From Asanoa ishikariensis (lineage in GTDB: Bacteria > Actinomycetota > Actinomycetes > Mycobacteriales > Micromonosporaceae): a stretch of DNA of 64,000 bases. The notes below the pieces were generated by a model. That model was not told where the DNA came from, searched no databases, and worked only from the letters and a program-made list of their open reading frames with translations. Shown in pieces: positions 8,467-16,563 of this stretch (its first letter is position 1; each line of letters begins with the position of its first letter). The stretch is from NCBI RefSeq assembly GCF_900107455.1, contig NZ_FNQB01000004.1, positions 630,193 to 694,192 on the forward strand, read 5' to 3'. Both the position numbers and the translations under genes were made by a program.

Positions 8467-9358
8467 CGGCCTCGGGTCGATCGCGGACGCCGACGGCGTG
8501 TTCTCGATCGTCGCGATGGACCAGCGCAACACGCTGCGGCGGATGTTCGCCGCGGTCGGCCAGGAGGCCACCGACGCCGACATCCGGCAGGCGAAGATCG
8601 ACGTCGCCGGTGCCCTCACGCCGCTGGCCAGTGCCATCCTGCTCGACCCGACCTACGGGGTGCCGGCCACGACCGAGGCGGGCGCGCGGGCGGCTAGCTG
8701 CGGCCTGCTGGTCGCGGCCGAACCGGCGGACCGGGGCAACTACAACGGCGAGCCGCGTACGCACCGCGACCCGAAGCAGGACGCCGAGTGGGTCCGGGCC
8801 CAGGGCGGCGACGCGGTCAAGTTCCTCGTGCAGCTACGCCCCGGCCGGCCGGTCGGCGACGGCCCGGACATCTCGGCGGAGGTGCTCGACATCGTCCGCG
8901 AGGTCGCCGCCGACTGCCGGGCGGCCGGCGTGCCGTCGGTCGTCGAGAACCTGATCTACCAGTTGCCCGGCGAGCAACTGACCGAGCAGCAGCGCGAGGA
9001 CCTGATCGTCGAGGCGGCCGTGCAGATCGCGGACACCGGCGTCGACCTGGTCAAGATCGAGTACCCGGGCTCCGCCAAGGGCTGCCGCCGAGTCGCCGAG
9101 ACGGTCAAGGCGCCGTGGGCGGTGCTCTCGGCCGGCGTGGGCTTCGATGAGTTCCAGAACGTCCTGCGGGTGAGCTGCGACGAGGGCGGCGCGTCGGGCT
9201 TCATCGCCGGACGCTCGATCTGGAAAGAGGCCATCGGCCTCGAAGGGACGGCACGGCAGGAGTTCCTGGACACCGTTGCGCGCCAACGGTTGCAGACCTG
9301 CCTCGACACGGTCGCCGGGCGGGCACGGCCCTGGCACGAGGCGGTGAGCAAAGCATGA
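8450..9358 (+). CDS. Class I aldolase, LacD/YihT family (ketose-bisphosphate cleavage)
   Basis: This 302-residue TIM-barrel protein opens with VAMDQRNTLRRMF, the N-terminal signature of tagatose-1,6-bisphosphate (LacD) and sulfofructose-phosphate (YihT) aldolases. The presumed Schiff-base lysine lies in DLVKIEYPG in the second half, followed by SAGVGFDEF and GFIAGRSIWKEA that line the phosphate site. The family splits a ketose phosphate to dihydroxyacetone phosphate and an aldehyde without metal. Position after two kinases fits cleavage of a ketohexose bisphosphate. A sulfoquinovose role seems less likely because no sulfoquinovosidase or isomerase is nearby. It couples by ATGA to the transporter ATPase gene. 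Confidence 0.8.
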   Translation: MTARNSGLGSIADADGVFSIVAMDQRNTLRRMFAAVGQEATDADIRQAKIDVAGALTPLASAILLDPTYGVPATTEAGARAASCGLLVAAEPADRGNYNGEPRTHRDPKQDAEWVRAQGGDAVKFLVQLRPGRPVGDGPDISAEVLDIVREVAADCRAAGVPSVVENLIYQLPGEQLTEQQREDLIVEAAVQIADTGVDLVKIEYPGSAKGCRRVAETVKAPWAVLSAGVGFDEFQNVLRVSCDEGGASGFIAGRSIWKEAIGLEGTARQEFLDTVARQRLQTCLDTVAGRARPWHEAVSKA

Positions 9359-10113
9359 CTGCGGTCCTCGAGGCGCGCGGCATCACCAAGCACTATGGAC
9401 ACGTCGAGGCGCTGACCGATGCCAACTTCGACGTGCAGGCCGGTGAGGTGGTCGCCCTGATCGGCGACAACGGCGCCGGCAAGAGCACGCTCGTCCGGAT
9501 CCTCTCCGGTGCCGAGTCCGCCGACGGAGGCGAGGTGCTCTTCGACGGCAAGAAGATAACCCTGACGTCGCCGACGGACGCCCGCGAGCTCGGCATGGAG
9601 ACCGTCTTCCAGGACCTCGCGCTGGCGCCGCACCTGTCGCCGGTGCAGAACATGTACCTGGGCCGCGAAGTCATGCGCAAAGGCCTGCTCGGCATGCTCG
9701 GCTTCATGGACAACAAGGCGATGCGCGACGGCAGCCGCAGCGCGTTCGACCGCCTCGGTGCGACCGTGCGCGACCTGAACGGCACGGTCGGCGGGATGTC
9801 CGGTGGTCAGCGCCAGGGCATCGCGGTCGCCCGGGCGGCCGCCTGGGCGCAGAAGGTCATCTTCCTCGACGAGCCGACCGCGGCGCTGGGCGTGGTGCAG
9901 ACCCAGAACGTGCTGGACCTGGTCCGGCGGGTCAGCGGAGAGGGCATCGGCGTCGTGTTCATCAGCCACTCGATGCCCCACGTGATGGAGGTCGCCGACC
10001 GCATCCAGGTGATGTGGCGCGGTCGCCGGGTGGCCACCTACAACAAGGCGGACACCTCGATGGAGCAACTGGTGTCCGCGATGACCGGTGCCGTGGCACA
10101 GGAGGCATCATGA
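9355..10113 (+). CDS. Sugar ABC transporter ATP-binding protein (single-domain, CUT2 type)
   Basis: This 252-residue ATPase has Walker A GDNGAGKST, signature MSGGQRQGIAVARA and Walker B VIFLDEPTAALG. It pairs with an RbsC-like permease, yet it holds one nucleotide-binding domain rather than the two of RbsA-like proteins (about 500 residues). It therefore must dimerise, as in FrcA/XylG-short types known from actinobacteria and rhizobia. The preceding and following genes overlap by four bases. The transporter should import the substrate of the kinase-aldolase pathway. Confidence 0.9.
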   Translation: MTAVLEARGITKHYGHVEALTDANFDVQAGEVVALIGDNGAGKSTLVRILSGAESADGGEVLFDGKKITLTSPTDARELGMETVFQDLALAPHLSPVQNMYLGREVMRKGLLGMLGFMDNKAMRDGSRSAFDRLGATVRDLNGTVGGMSGGQRQGIAVARAAAWAQKVIFLDEPTAALGVVQTQNVLDLVRRVSGEGIGVVFISHSMPHVMEVADRIQVMWRGRRVATYNKADTSMEQLVSAMTGAVAQEAS

Positions 10114-11192
10114 GCACGTCCACCACCAGCGCACCGGCCTCCACTGAGGACGCACCCACCAGCCGCCTGTCGCGGATTTCCCGTCTCCAGGCCCTGCAGA
10201 TCCTGATCCTGCTGGTGGTCACGATCGCGGTGTTCACGGCGCTGCGCCCGGACACCTTCCTCACCGGGTTCAACATCCGCGGCATCGTGCAGAACACGGC
10301 CATCTACGCGGTGCTCGGCGTCGGCATGACGTTCGTCATCATCACCGGCGGCATCGACCTGTCCGTCGGCAGCGTGCTGGTGTTCAGCGGCGTGGTGGCG
10401 GACAAGATCATGGTGGCGTACGGCGGGCAGGGCTGGGGGACCGTCCTCGTCGGACTCGTCGCCGCCCTCGCCTCCGGCCTGGCCTGGGGTCTGCTCAACG
10501 GCATCCTGGTGGCCAAGGCGAAGGTGCCGCCCCTCGTGGTGACGCTCGGCTCGCTGAGCGCCGCACTGGGCTTCGCCCAGATCATCACGAAGGGCCTCGA
10601 CCTGCGCGACGCGCCGCAGACCCTGGTCAACGACATCGGCTTCGGCAACATCGTCGGCCAGGTGCCCACCATCGCCGTCGTCTCCGCGGTGGTCGTCATC
10701 CTCGGCATCGTGCTGCTGCACCGCACCCGCTTCGGCCTCTACACGTACGCCATCGGCTCCAACGCCGAGGCCGGCCGCCGCGCCGGCGTCAAGGTCGACC
10801 GACACCTGATCAAGGTGTACGCGTTCGCGGGGTTGCTGGCCGGGTTCGCCGGCCTGCTCAACCTCGGCTTCTTCCAGTCCACGACGATCGGCGGCCAGTC
10901 CAACACGCCGCTGAACGTCATCGCCGGCGTCGCGATCGGCGGCACCAGCCTGTTCGGTGGCATCGGGTCCGTGTTCGGCACCGTCATCGGACTGTTCATC
11001 CCGATCGTGCTGCAGAACGGGTTCATCCAGACCGGCGTCCAGCCGTTCTGGCAGCAGGTCGTCGTCGGCGCGGTGCTCGTCGCCGTGGTCTACGTCGACC
11101 AGCTCCGTCGCGCAGCGGCAGTGAGAGGCACAAAAACACGCCTGCCATTCCTGTCCCGTGCAGGAAGCACATCGAGAAAGGGTTCAGCATGA
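10110..11192 (+). CDS. Sugar ABC transporter permease (RbsC/XylH family)
   Basis: This 360-residue membrane protein begins with a short polar Ser/Thr-rich N-terminus and then about ten hydrophobic segments. It holds the family stretch GMTFVIITGGIDLSVGSVL and the GANAEAG-like coupling loop YAIGSNAEAGRRAGVKV. The ATG at 10110 follows GGAGG by 4 bases and overlaps the ATPase stop, which decides the start against a longer frame. It forms the transmembrane channel as a homodimer. The substrate is unknown. Confidence 0.9.
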   Translation: MSTSTTSAPASTEDAPTSRLSRISRLQALQILILLVVTIAVFTALRPDTFLTGFNIRGIVQNTAIYAVLGVGMTFVIITGGIDLSVGSVLVFSGVVADKIMVAYGGQGWGTVLVGLVAALASGLAWGLLNGILVAKAKVPPLVVTLGSLSAALGFAQIITKGLDLRDAPQTLVNDIGFGNIVGQVPTIAVVSAVVVILGIVLLHRTRFGLYTYAIGSNAEAGRRAGVKVDRHLIKVYAFAGLLAGFAGLLNLGFFQSTTIGGQSNTPLNVIAGVAIGGTSLFGGIGSVFGTVIGLFIPIVLQNGFIQTGVQPFWQQVVVGAVLVAVVYVDQLRRAAAVRGTKTRLPFLSRAGSTSRKGSA

Positions 11193-12181
11193 AGCGCAAG
11201 TCAACCGCCATAGTCGCCGCGTTGGCCGCCGTCGCGCTCGGCGCGGCCGCCTGTGGCTCCGACACCGACAGCGGCGGTACGACCGCCGGCGGGGCGAAGG
11301 ACGGCAACTACAAGCTGGCATTCGTCCAGGGTGTAGCCGGCGACGCGTTCTACATCACCATGGAGTGCGGCATCAAGGAGGAGGCGGCCAAGGAAGGCGC
11401 CACCGTCACCACCCAGGGTGCCCAGAAGTTCGACCCGACGCTGCAGACCCCCGTGCTGCAGTCGGTCATCGCCTCCAAGCCCGACGCGATCCTGATCGCA
11501 CCGACCGACGTCTCCGCGATGCAGCAGCCGATCGCGCAGGCCAAGGCCCAGGGCATCAAGATCGTCCTGGTCGACACCACGCTCAACGACCCGTCGGTCG
11601 CCGTGTCGGCGATCTCGTCCGACAACACCGCCGGTGGCAAGGCGGCGTTCGAGGCGATCCAGAAGCTCGCCCCCAACGGCGGCAAGGTGCTCGGCGTCGG
11701 CGTGCAGCCCGGCATCAGCACCACTGACGCCCGCGACAAGGGCTTCGCCGACGCCGCGAAGGCCGACTCGAAGTTCACCTACCTGGGCGTGCAGTACTCG
11801 CAGAACGACCCGGCCAAGGCCGCGTCGATCGTGAGCGCTGCGCTGCAGAAGGACCCCGACATCGTCGGCATCTTCGCGTCGAACCTCTTCTCGGCGCAGG
11901 GTTCGGCGACGGGCATCCGCCAGGCCGGCAAGCAGGGCAAGGTCAACGTCGTCGGCTTCGACGCCGGCCCGGAGCAGATCAAGGCGCTCCAGGACGGCAC
12001 CGTGCAGGCGCTGATCGCCCAGCAGCCGGGCGACATCGGCGTCCAGGGCGTGCAGCAGGCCATCAAGGCGCTCAAGGGCGAGTCGAACGAGGCCAAGATC
12101 CAGACCGGCTCGACCATCATCACCAAGGACACCATCGACAGCGCGGAGGGCAAGGCGGCCGCCTACAAGGCGAGCTGCTGA
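11189..12181 (+). CDS. Sugar ABC transporter substrate-binding lipoprotein (RbsB type)
   Basis: This 330-residue protein has a lipoprotein signal peptide with lipobox GAAAC (lipidated Cys near residue 23) followed by a Gly/Thr/Ser linker. The mature part is a two-lobed periplasmic-binding fold of the ribose/galactose type (GDAFYITMECGIKEEAAKEG, DTTLNDPSV, VVGFDAGPEQIKAL). It is anchored outside the membrane and feeds the permease above. As the last gene of the operon it is followed by a strong terminator hairpin. The ATGA overlap with the permease gene shows coupling. Confidence 0.9.
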   Translation: MKRKSTAIVAALAAVALGAAACGSDTDSGGTTAGGAKDGNYKLAFVQGVAGDAFYITMECGIKEEAAKEGATVTTQGAQKFDPTLQTPVLQSVIASKPDAILIAPTDVSAMQQPIAQAKAQGIKIVLVDTTLNDPSVAVSAISSDNTAGGKAAFEAIQKLAPNGGKVLGVGVQPGISTTDARDKGFADAAKADSKFTYLGVQYSQNDPAKAASIVSAALQKDPDIVGIFASNLFSAQGSATGIRQAGKQGKVNVVGFDAGPEQIKALQDGTVQALIAQQPGDIGVQGVQQAIKALKGESNEAKIQTGSTIITKDTIDSAEGKAAAYKASC

Positions 12182-12196
12182 CGCTGTCCGGCAGCC

Positions 12197-12229
12197 GGCC
12201 CGGCACCCCGCGCCTCGGGGTGCCGGGCC
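12197..12229. terminator. Terminator of the 5-12 kb operon
   Basis: A perfect 14-bp inverted repeat (GGCCCGGCACCCCG with its complement) around a 5-base loop lies 15 bases after the binding-protein stop. It sits between two convergent genes, so it can serve both strands. There is no T-tract. Confidence 0.7.
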
Positions 12230-12235
12230 GCACCT

Positions 12236-13144
12236 TCACCGGTCGAGGGTGACCGCGATGTCGGTGACGGGAGCCTGGCCGGCGAACGAGCCGATCACGT
12301 CAGCCCGGCCGGTCAGCAGGGAGATCTGATAGAAGCGCTGGCGGCCGTCGACCTTCAGCGTCGCGTACGCCGTGTTGGCGCGGGTCTTGCCGGCCCGCAG
12401 GTCGCTGACGATGTCGAGGCCGGCGTCGCCGGTCGCGTCGACGCCCAGCGCGCCGGTCGGCGCGAGCTCGCCCTGGTTCGCCGGCGATTGCACCACGATC
12501 TGGTCCGTCGTCGTGTTCAGGTCGAACAGGGTGGTCGCCGTCGTCGCGTCCAGGTCGTTGTTGGTGTACGCCGCCGCCGTCACGCCGACCGCCGCCGTGG
12601 AGGCCGGGGGCACCGTGAGCGTCGTGTCCGTGGCCGTCGTGCCGGCCGCCGGTGCGCCCGCGGGGTCGTCGATGTTGTGGCGCAGGTTCTGTCCGGTGTC
12701 GCTGACGACCCGCAGCCGGTTGGCGGCCGGATTGAAGTCGACGCCGAAGCGCGTCCCGAGCAGCGGCACGGTGAGCCGAGAGACCTGGGCCGCCCGGGCG
12801 TTCGTCGTGTTCAGGGTGTAGACGCCACCCTGGTTCCCGACTCCGTACAGCTTGCCGTCCTGCACCCGGAAGTCGATGCCGACGAGGCGCGTGTCGCCGG
12901 TCAGGCCCTTGACGACGCCGACCCGGCGCGCGTCGCCGGGGCGGTCGGCCCGGAAGCTCACCAGGTCGCCGCCACGGGTCAGCCCGACGACCCGCGGCGC
13001 CGCGTCGGACTGCCGCGAGCTGCCCACCAGCAGTGCGTCGGCCGGCGCGGAGCCGGACGACCCCCGCAGCGCACCGATCGCGAGCGTGCCGACGGCGACC
13101 GCGCCGACGGCGGCGAGCACACCGGCGATCATCTTCTTCCGCAT
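12236..13144 (-). CDS. Exported DUF4394-domain protein
   Basis: This protein of 302 residues has an N-terminal signal or anchor (KKMIAGVLAAVGAVAVGTLAIGAL) and a repetitive beta-propeller-like body. The phrases RLVGIDFRVQDGKLYGVG, LGTRFGVDFNPAANRLRVVSDTG and TLFDLNTTTDQIVVQSP are characteristic of DUF4394, whose molecular role is not established. The ATG at 13144 stands 5 bases after GGAGG, preferred over the GTG at 13156. It lies alone, convergent with the ABC operon. Cell-surface or secreted location is inferred from the signal. Confidence 0.85.
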   Translation of the reverse strand: MRKKMIAGVLAAVGAVAVGTLAIGALRGSSGSAPADALLVGSSRQSDAAPRVVGLTRGGDLVSFRADRPGDARRVGVVKGLTGDTRLVGIDFRVQDGKLYGVGNQGGVYTLNTTNARAAQVSRLTVPLLGTRFGVDFNPAANRLRVVSDTGQNLRHNIDDPAGAPAAGTTATDTTLTVPPASTAAVGVTAAAYTNNDLDATTATTLFDLNTTTDQIVVQSPANQGELAPTGALGVDATGDAGLDIVSDLRAGKTRANTAYATLKVDGRQRFYQISLLTGRADVIGSFAGQAPVTDIAVTLDR

Positions 13145-13241
13145 CCGATCCTCCACTCAGGTCACGCCGCCCGGAGTGGGCCGGCATACCCCTGATTCGG
13201 AGTCCGGCGGGGAGTGGACAGGTGCCGATACCCGACACCGC

Positions 13242-13979
13242 TCATTCCCGTTCGTACACGGTGACGTGCCTGGTGCTCTTGCCCGTGAACGGGGAGCGGT
13301 CCCAGTCGGTGTAGCGCGCCGTGCGTCGCAGGCCGGCCAGCCGGGCCATCAGGTCGAGCTCGCTGGGCCAGGCATAACGCAGGAGCAGGGGCCGCAGCGT
13401 CGTGCCGGCGGCGTCGATCGTCACCCGCTGGTAGGTGACCGTCTGGGCCACCGGGTCGTGGATCTGGTACTCCATGTCGACCGACTCCTCGGTCAACGCC
13501 CGCGCCGCCACCCGCTGCCCGTTGTCGAACGCGGCCACGTCCTGGACGAACGCCTCGATGACGAACCGCCCGCCCGGCCTCAGCACCCGGGCGACGTTGC
13601 GGAAGCAGTCGACCTGCCGCTCCTGCGAGGTCAGGTTGAACAGGGTGTTGAAGACCAGATAGGCCATGTCGTACGGCCCGTCGATGCCCTCCAGGTCGGC
13701 CATGTCACCGACGACGACGGGGATGCCTGCCCCGCCGGGCCGGGCACGCATCCGTTCGACCATGGCGGCGGAGCCCTCGATGCCCTCGACCCGGACGCCG
13801 CGTGCCGCCAGGGGGAGCGTCACCCGCCCGGTGCCGGCGGCCAGCTCGAGCACCCGGCCGCCGGCCGGGACGAGCGCGGCGAGGAAAGCCACGGCAGCGG
13901 TCGGGTCCAGCTCCGTGCGGTCGTCGTACTCGTGTGCGTAGCGGTCGCCGTAGAAGTCAGGGTCGCCGAAGCTGCTCAT
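13242..13979 (-). CDS. Class I SAM-dependent methyltransferase
   Basis: This 245-residue protein carries motif I VLELAAGTGRVTLPLAARG (about residues 39-57), then GIEGSAAMVERMR and a post-motif region VARVLRPGGRFVIEAFV. It belongs to the Methyltransf_25/11 type of small-molecule or lipid methyltransferases. It is divergent from the DUF574 methyltransferase gene with 92 bases between them. The acceptor is unknown. Confidence 0.85.
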   Translation of the reverse strand: MSSFGDPDFYGDRYAHEYDDRTELDPTAAVAFLAALVPAGGRVLELAAGTGRVTLPLAARGVRVEGIEGSAAMVERMRARPGGAGIPVVVGDMADLEGIDGPYDMAYLVFNTLFNLTSQERQVDCFRNVARVLRPGGRFVIEAFVQDVAAFDNGQRVAARALTEESVDMEYQIHDPVAQTVTYQRVTIDAAGTTLRPLLLRYAWPSELDLMARLAGLRRTARYTDWDRSPFTGKSTRHVTVYERE

Positions 13980-14071
13980 GCCGACCGAGCCAACCAGCGG
14001 CCGCCGGGTTTGGCCATCGAATTGCGCGGGCTCGGTAAGATCAGGATCTTGACGGCGGAAGGCGAGACAAC

Positions 14072-14887
14072 GTGGACGGTCCGAACGAGACAGTGCGGAA
14101 GCCGGCCACGTCGGCCCGGATGTACGACTTCTACCTGGGTGGCGCCCACAACTTCGCGGCGGACCGGCGGGCGGCGCTGAAGGTCATCGAGCAGTACCCG
14201 ACGGTGCCCGCGGTGGCGCGCACGAACCGGGCGTTCCTGGGCCGGGCGGTGCGGTTCCTCGCCGACGCCGGCGTGCGGCAGTTTCTCGACATCGGCTCCG
14301 GGATTCCCACGTCCGGCAACGTCCACGAGATCGCCCAGCGTTCCGTGCCCGAGGCCCGGGTCGTCTACGTCGACATCGACCCGGTGGCGGTGGCGGAGAG
14401 CCGCGAGATCCTGCACGGCAACGACCTCGCGACGGCGATCCACGGCGACCTGCGCGACCCCAAGGCGATCCTCGACGACCCCGGGGTGCACGGGATGCTC
14501 GACCTCACCCGTCCCGTCGCGGTGGTGCTGGCCGCGGTCCTGCACTTCGTGCCCGACGACACCCAGGCGCACGGGGTGGTCGACGAGCTACTCACGGCCC
14601 TGCCGGCGGGCAGCCACCTGGTCATCTCGCACGGCGCGGCCGAGACGTTCCTGCTGGGCGACGAACGCACGGCCGCGGCGCGGTCCGTCTACACGCGACA
14701 GACCTCGACGGCGGGCAAGCCCCGTACCCGGGAGGAGGTCTCGCGTTTCTTCGGCGCCCGCTGCGAGCTCGTCGAACCCGGAGTGAGCTGGGCTCCGGAC
14801 TGGCGACCGGCAGCGGACGACCCGACGGACTTCGAGAACGACACCCGCCGCAGCGGCATGTGGGCCGCCGTCGGCCGACTGCTCTAG
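14072..14887 (+). CDS. DUF574-type SAM-dependent methyltransferase
   Basis: This 271-residue protein matches the actinomycete-specific S-adenosyl methyltransferase family once named DUF574 (Methyltransf_19). The evidence is the N-terminal ARMYDFYLGGAHNFAADRRAA, the SAM motif FLDIGSGIPTSGNVHEIAQ and VVYVDIDPVAVAESREIL. These proteins occur in many copies in actinomycetes, often beside regulators, and their acceptors are mostly unknown. The start is the GTG at 14072; no strong ribosome site is visible. Its stop overlaps the convergent unknown gene by four bases. Confidence 0.88.
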   Translation: MDGPNETVRKPATSARMYDFYLGGAHNFAADRRAALKVIEQYPTVPAVARTNRAFLGRAVRFLADAGVRQFLDIGSGIPTSGNVHEIAQRSVPEARVVYVDIDPVAVAESREILHGNDLATAIHGDLRDPKAILDDPGVHGMLDLTRPVAVVLAAVLHFVPDDTQAHGVVDELLTALPAGSHLVISHGAAETFLLGDERTAAARSVYTRQTSTAGKPRTREEVSRFFGARCELVEPGVSWAPDWRPAADDPTDFENDTRRSGMWAAVGRLL

Positions 14888-15771
14888 TCGTCGTCCTCGG
14901 CGGTCAGCACCCAGGACACCCCTTGCTCGGGGTCTTCCATCGCCAGGCGCACGTACATCATCGGCTCGGCGGGCTGGCGCCAGGCGACGCAGCGCAACCG
15001 GTCGACGAAGCCAGTGACGAGTCGCGGGTCGTGTGTGCCGGCCATCGCGATCAGCGCCGTCCACAGCGCGACCCGTCCCACGGCCCGCCCGGACGCTCCG
15101 CCGTACGCCCGGTCGCCGCTGGCTAGGTGCACCAGGTCCGAGTACGCCGAGGAGAACGGAATCTCCCAGGCGGAGCACTCGTCCGGCGCCGTCGCCGACG
15201 CGGCTTCCCAGGCGGTGGCACGGAACGCTCTGGCCTGCGCGGCCGTCGACAAACCGGCCAGGACCGGCACGGCCGGATGATCAATGCTGGCCGCCGGCGT
15301 GGACGGCAACCGCGCCGGGTCGGCCAGGTCGGGCGGACAGGCCCACACGGAGCCGCTCCTACCGCGCCGGGCGTATCCGGGAACCTCGTGCTCGTCCCAG
15401 CCCGCCGCCTCCCACGGTTCGAGGCACAGCGGGGCGGCCGGCCGCATCGACGTCAGGTCTTCGCTGCCGCGCAGGTCCTCGCCCCACAGAACGCGCATCT
15501 GAGTGACGAGAGAACGGATGCGCGGATCGGTGAGATGCGGGTCGAGATCCCGCCATGGGTGGTGGGAGGCGACCTCCCACAACGGTCCGAGATATCCCCG
15601 GTCGTCCGTGAACAGCTCGGCCGCAGCGGCGGCGGCGGAAGCCGGAGCCTCGAATGCCACGAGGTGCGCCGCCTCACGGCGTGCATCCTCGGGCGCTGGG
15701 CCGGCGGCGAAGTCGAGCAGGTCACCCCAACGGCCGGCGTCGGCCATCCGGTTCAGGTCGCGGGTAGCCAC
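14884..15771 (-). CDS. Conserved hypothetical protein
   Basis: This 295-residue, predicted cytoplasmic protein is rich in Ala, Trp and acidic residues, with no signal peptide, membrane segment or recognisable motif. Coding character is clear from its continuous strong third-position GC. It ends in an acidic tail (TAEDDD). It lies 19 bases downstream of the TetR gene in the same direction and could be read from the same promoter. I do not recognise the family and assign no function. Confidence 0.6.
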   Translation of the reverse strand: MATRDLNRMADAGRWGDLLDFAAGPAPEDARREAAHLVAFEAPASAAAAAAELFTDDRGYLGPLWEVASHHPWRDLDPHLTDPRIRSLVTQMRVLWGEDLRGSEDLTSMRPAAPLCLEPWEAAGWDEHEVPGYARRGRSGSVWACPPDLADPARLPSTPAASIDHPAVPVLAGLSTAAQARAFRATAWEAASATAPDECSAWEIPFSSAYSDLVHLASGDRAYGGASGRAVGRVALWTALIAMAGTHDPRLVTGFVDRLRCVAWRQPAEPMMYVRLAMEDPEQGVSWVLTAEDDD

Positions 15772-15790
15772 CCGCCCATTCTGCCGGTGG

Positions 15791-16372
15791 TCAGTCGAGG
15801 CAGTGCAGGGCGACCTCGGCGGAGCGCATCAGGGCGGCGCGGTCCGAGTTGATGGCGCCCATCACGCGCAGGCCCTGCAGGGTGCTCACCAGAAAGCCGG
15901 CCAGGTCGCCGGCGTTGCGGTCGGCCGGGATCTGGCCGCGTAGCTGCGCCTCGGCGATCAGGTCGTAGAGCGCCAGCTCCAGCGATTGGGTCGTCGAGCG
16001 GAGTCGGTCGACCACCCGGGGATCGAAGTGTGCCCGCTCCATGGCGGCGCCGACGATGAGGCAGGCCATGCGTTGCCCGTCGCCGACGATGTCGTCGATC
16101 ACGCCGACGAAGACCGCCCGGATGACACCGCGGGCGTCGTCGCTGGAGCGCAGGATCTCGACCAGGGGTGTCGCGTAGCGCTGCCGGTAGCGGTCGAGCG
16201 CGGCCAGGTAGAGGCCTTCCTTGCTGCCGAACGCGGCGTACAGCGAGCCGCTGCCCAGGTTCGTCGCCTCGGCCAGGTCGCGCATGGAGGCGCCTTCGTA
16301 GCCCTTGGCCCGGAACACCCCCATCGCGGCGTCCACGGCGGCGTCGAGGTCGAACTCCCGGGTGCGTGCCAT
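15791..16372 (-). CDS. TetR/AcrR-family transcriptional regulator
   Basis: This 193-residue protein has the N-terminal TetR helix-turn-helix (MRDLAEATNLGSGSLYAAFGSKEGLY, about residues 29-54) and a helical ligand-binding C-terminal domain. The start at 16372 gives the usual family N-terminus (MARTREFDLDAAVDAAM) and lies 7 bases after a good -10 element, which suggests a leaderless mRNA. It is divergent from an SDR gene; both promoters carry the same 11-base box, so it most likely represses both itself and the SDR. The inducer is unknown. Confidence 0.88.
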   Translation of the reverse strand: MARTREFDLDAAVDAAMGVFRAKGYEGASMRDLAEATNLGSGSLYAAFGSKEGLYLAALDRYRQRYATPLVEILRSSDDARGVIRAVFVGVIDDIVGDGQRMACLIVGAAMERAHFDPRVVDRLRSTTQSLELALYDLIAEAQLRGQIPADRNAGDLAGFLVSTLQGLRVMGAINSDRAALMRSAEVALHCLD

Positions 16373-16379
16373 GCCCTGA

Positions 16380-16408
16380 ACGCTACCTCTATCTGGAACG
16401 ATTGCCAA
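16380..16408 (-). promoter_or_regulatory. TetR gene promoter with operator half-site in the spacer
   Basis: On the minus strand TTGGCA (16403-16408), a 17-base spacer and TAGCGT (16380-16385) form the promoter. The spacer begins with ATCGTTCCAGA, the same 11-mer found at the SDR promoter. The -10 lies 7 bases before the ATG, so the transcript is probably leaderless. Confidence 0.65.
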
Positions 16409-16495
16409 AGTTGTTTGCGCGCCTAAGACCCAGGTGAGCCCCGACTTCGTGAGCCCAATGTCCGGTTCGATCCCGCCGCTGTGGCTGCCGTTACT

Positions 16496-16524
16496 TTGCC
16501 GATCGTTCCAGAAACGATTAGCGT
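16496..16524 (+). promoter_or_regulatory. SDR promoter with a perfect TetR-type operator as spacer
   Basis: TTGCCG (16496-16501) and TAGCGT (16519-16524) are separated by exactly 17 bases, and those 17 bases are the inverted repeat ATCGTTCCAGAAACGAT (6-bp arms). A dimeric repressor bound here would cover both hexamers. Confidence 0.7.
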
Positions 16525-16563
16525 CTCGACCCGTACAGCGAACGACTGCGACGGGAGAGCGTG

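Noticed and set aside
8450-9358. Sulfoquinovose catabolism from the YihT-like aldolase and PfkB kinase
   Set aside because: No sulfoquinovosidase, sulfoquinovose isomerase or sulfolactaldehyde enzyme is nearby, and an FGGY kinase is not part of that pathway.
13242-14887. Secondary-metabolite cluster based on two methyltransferases
   Set aside because: There is no synthase, adenylation, ketosynthase or precursor gene near; DUF574-type methyltransferases are scattered widely in actinomycetes.
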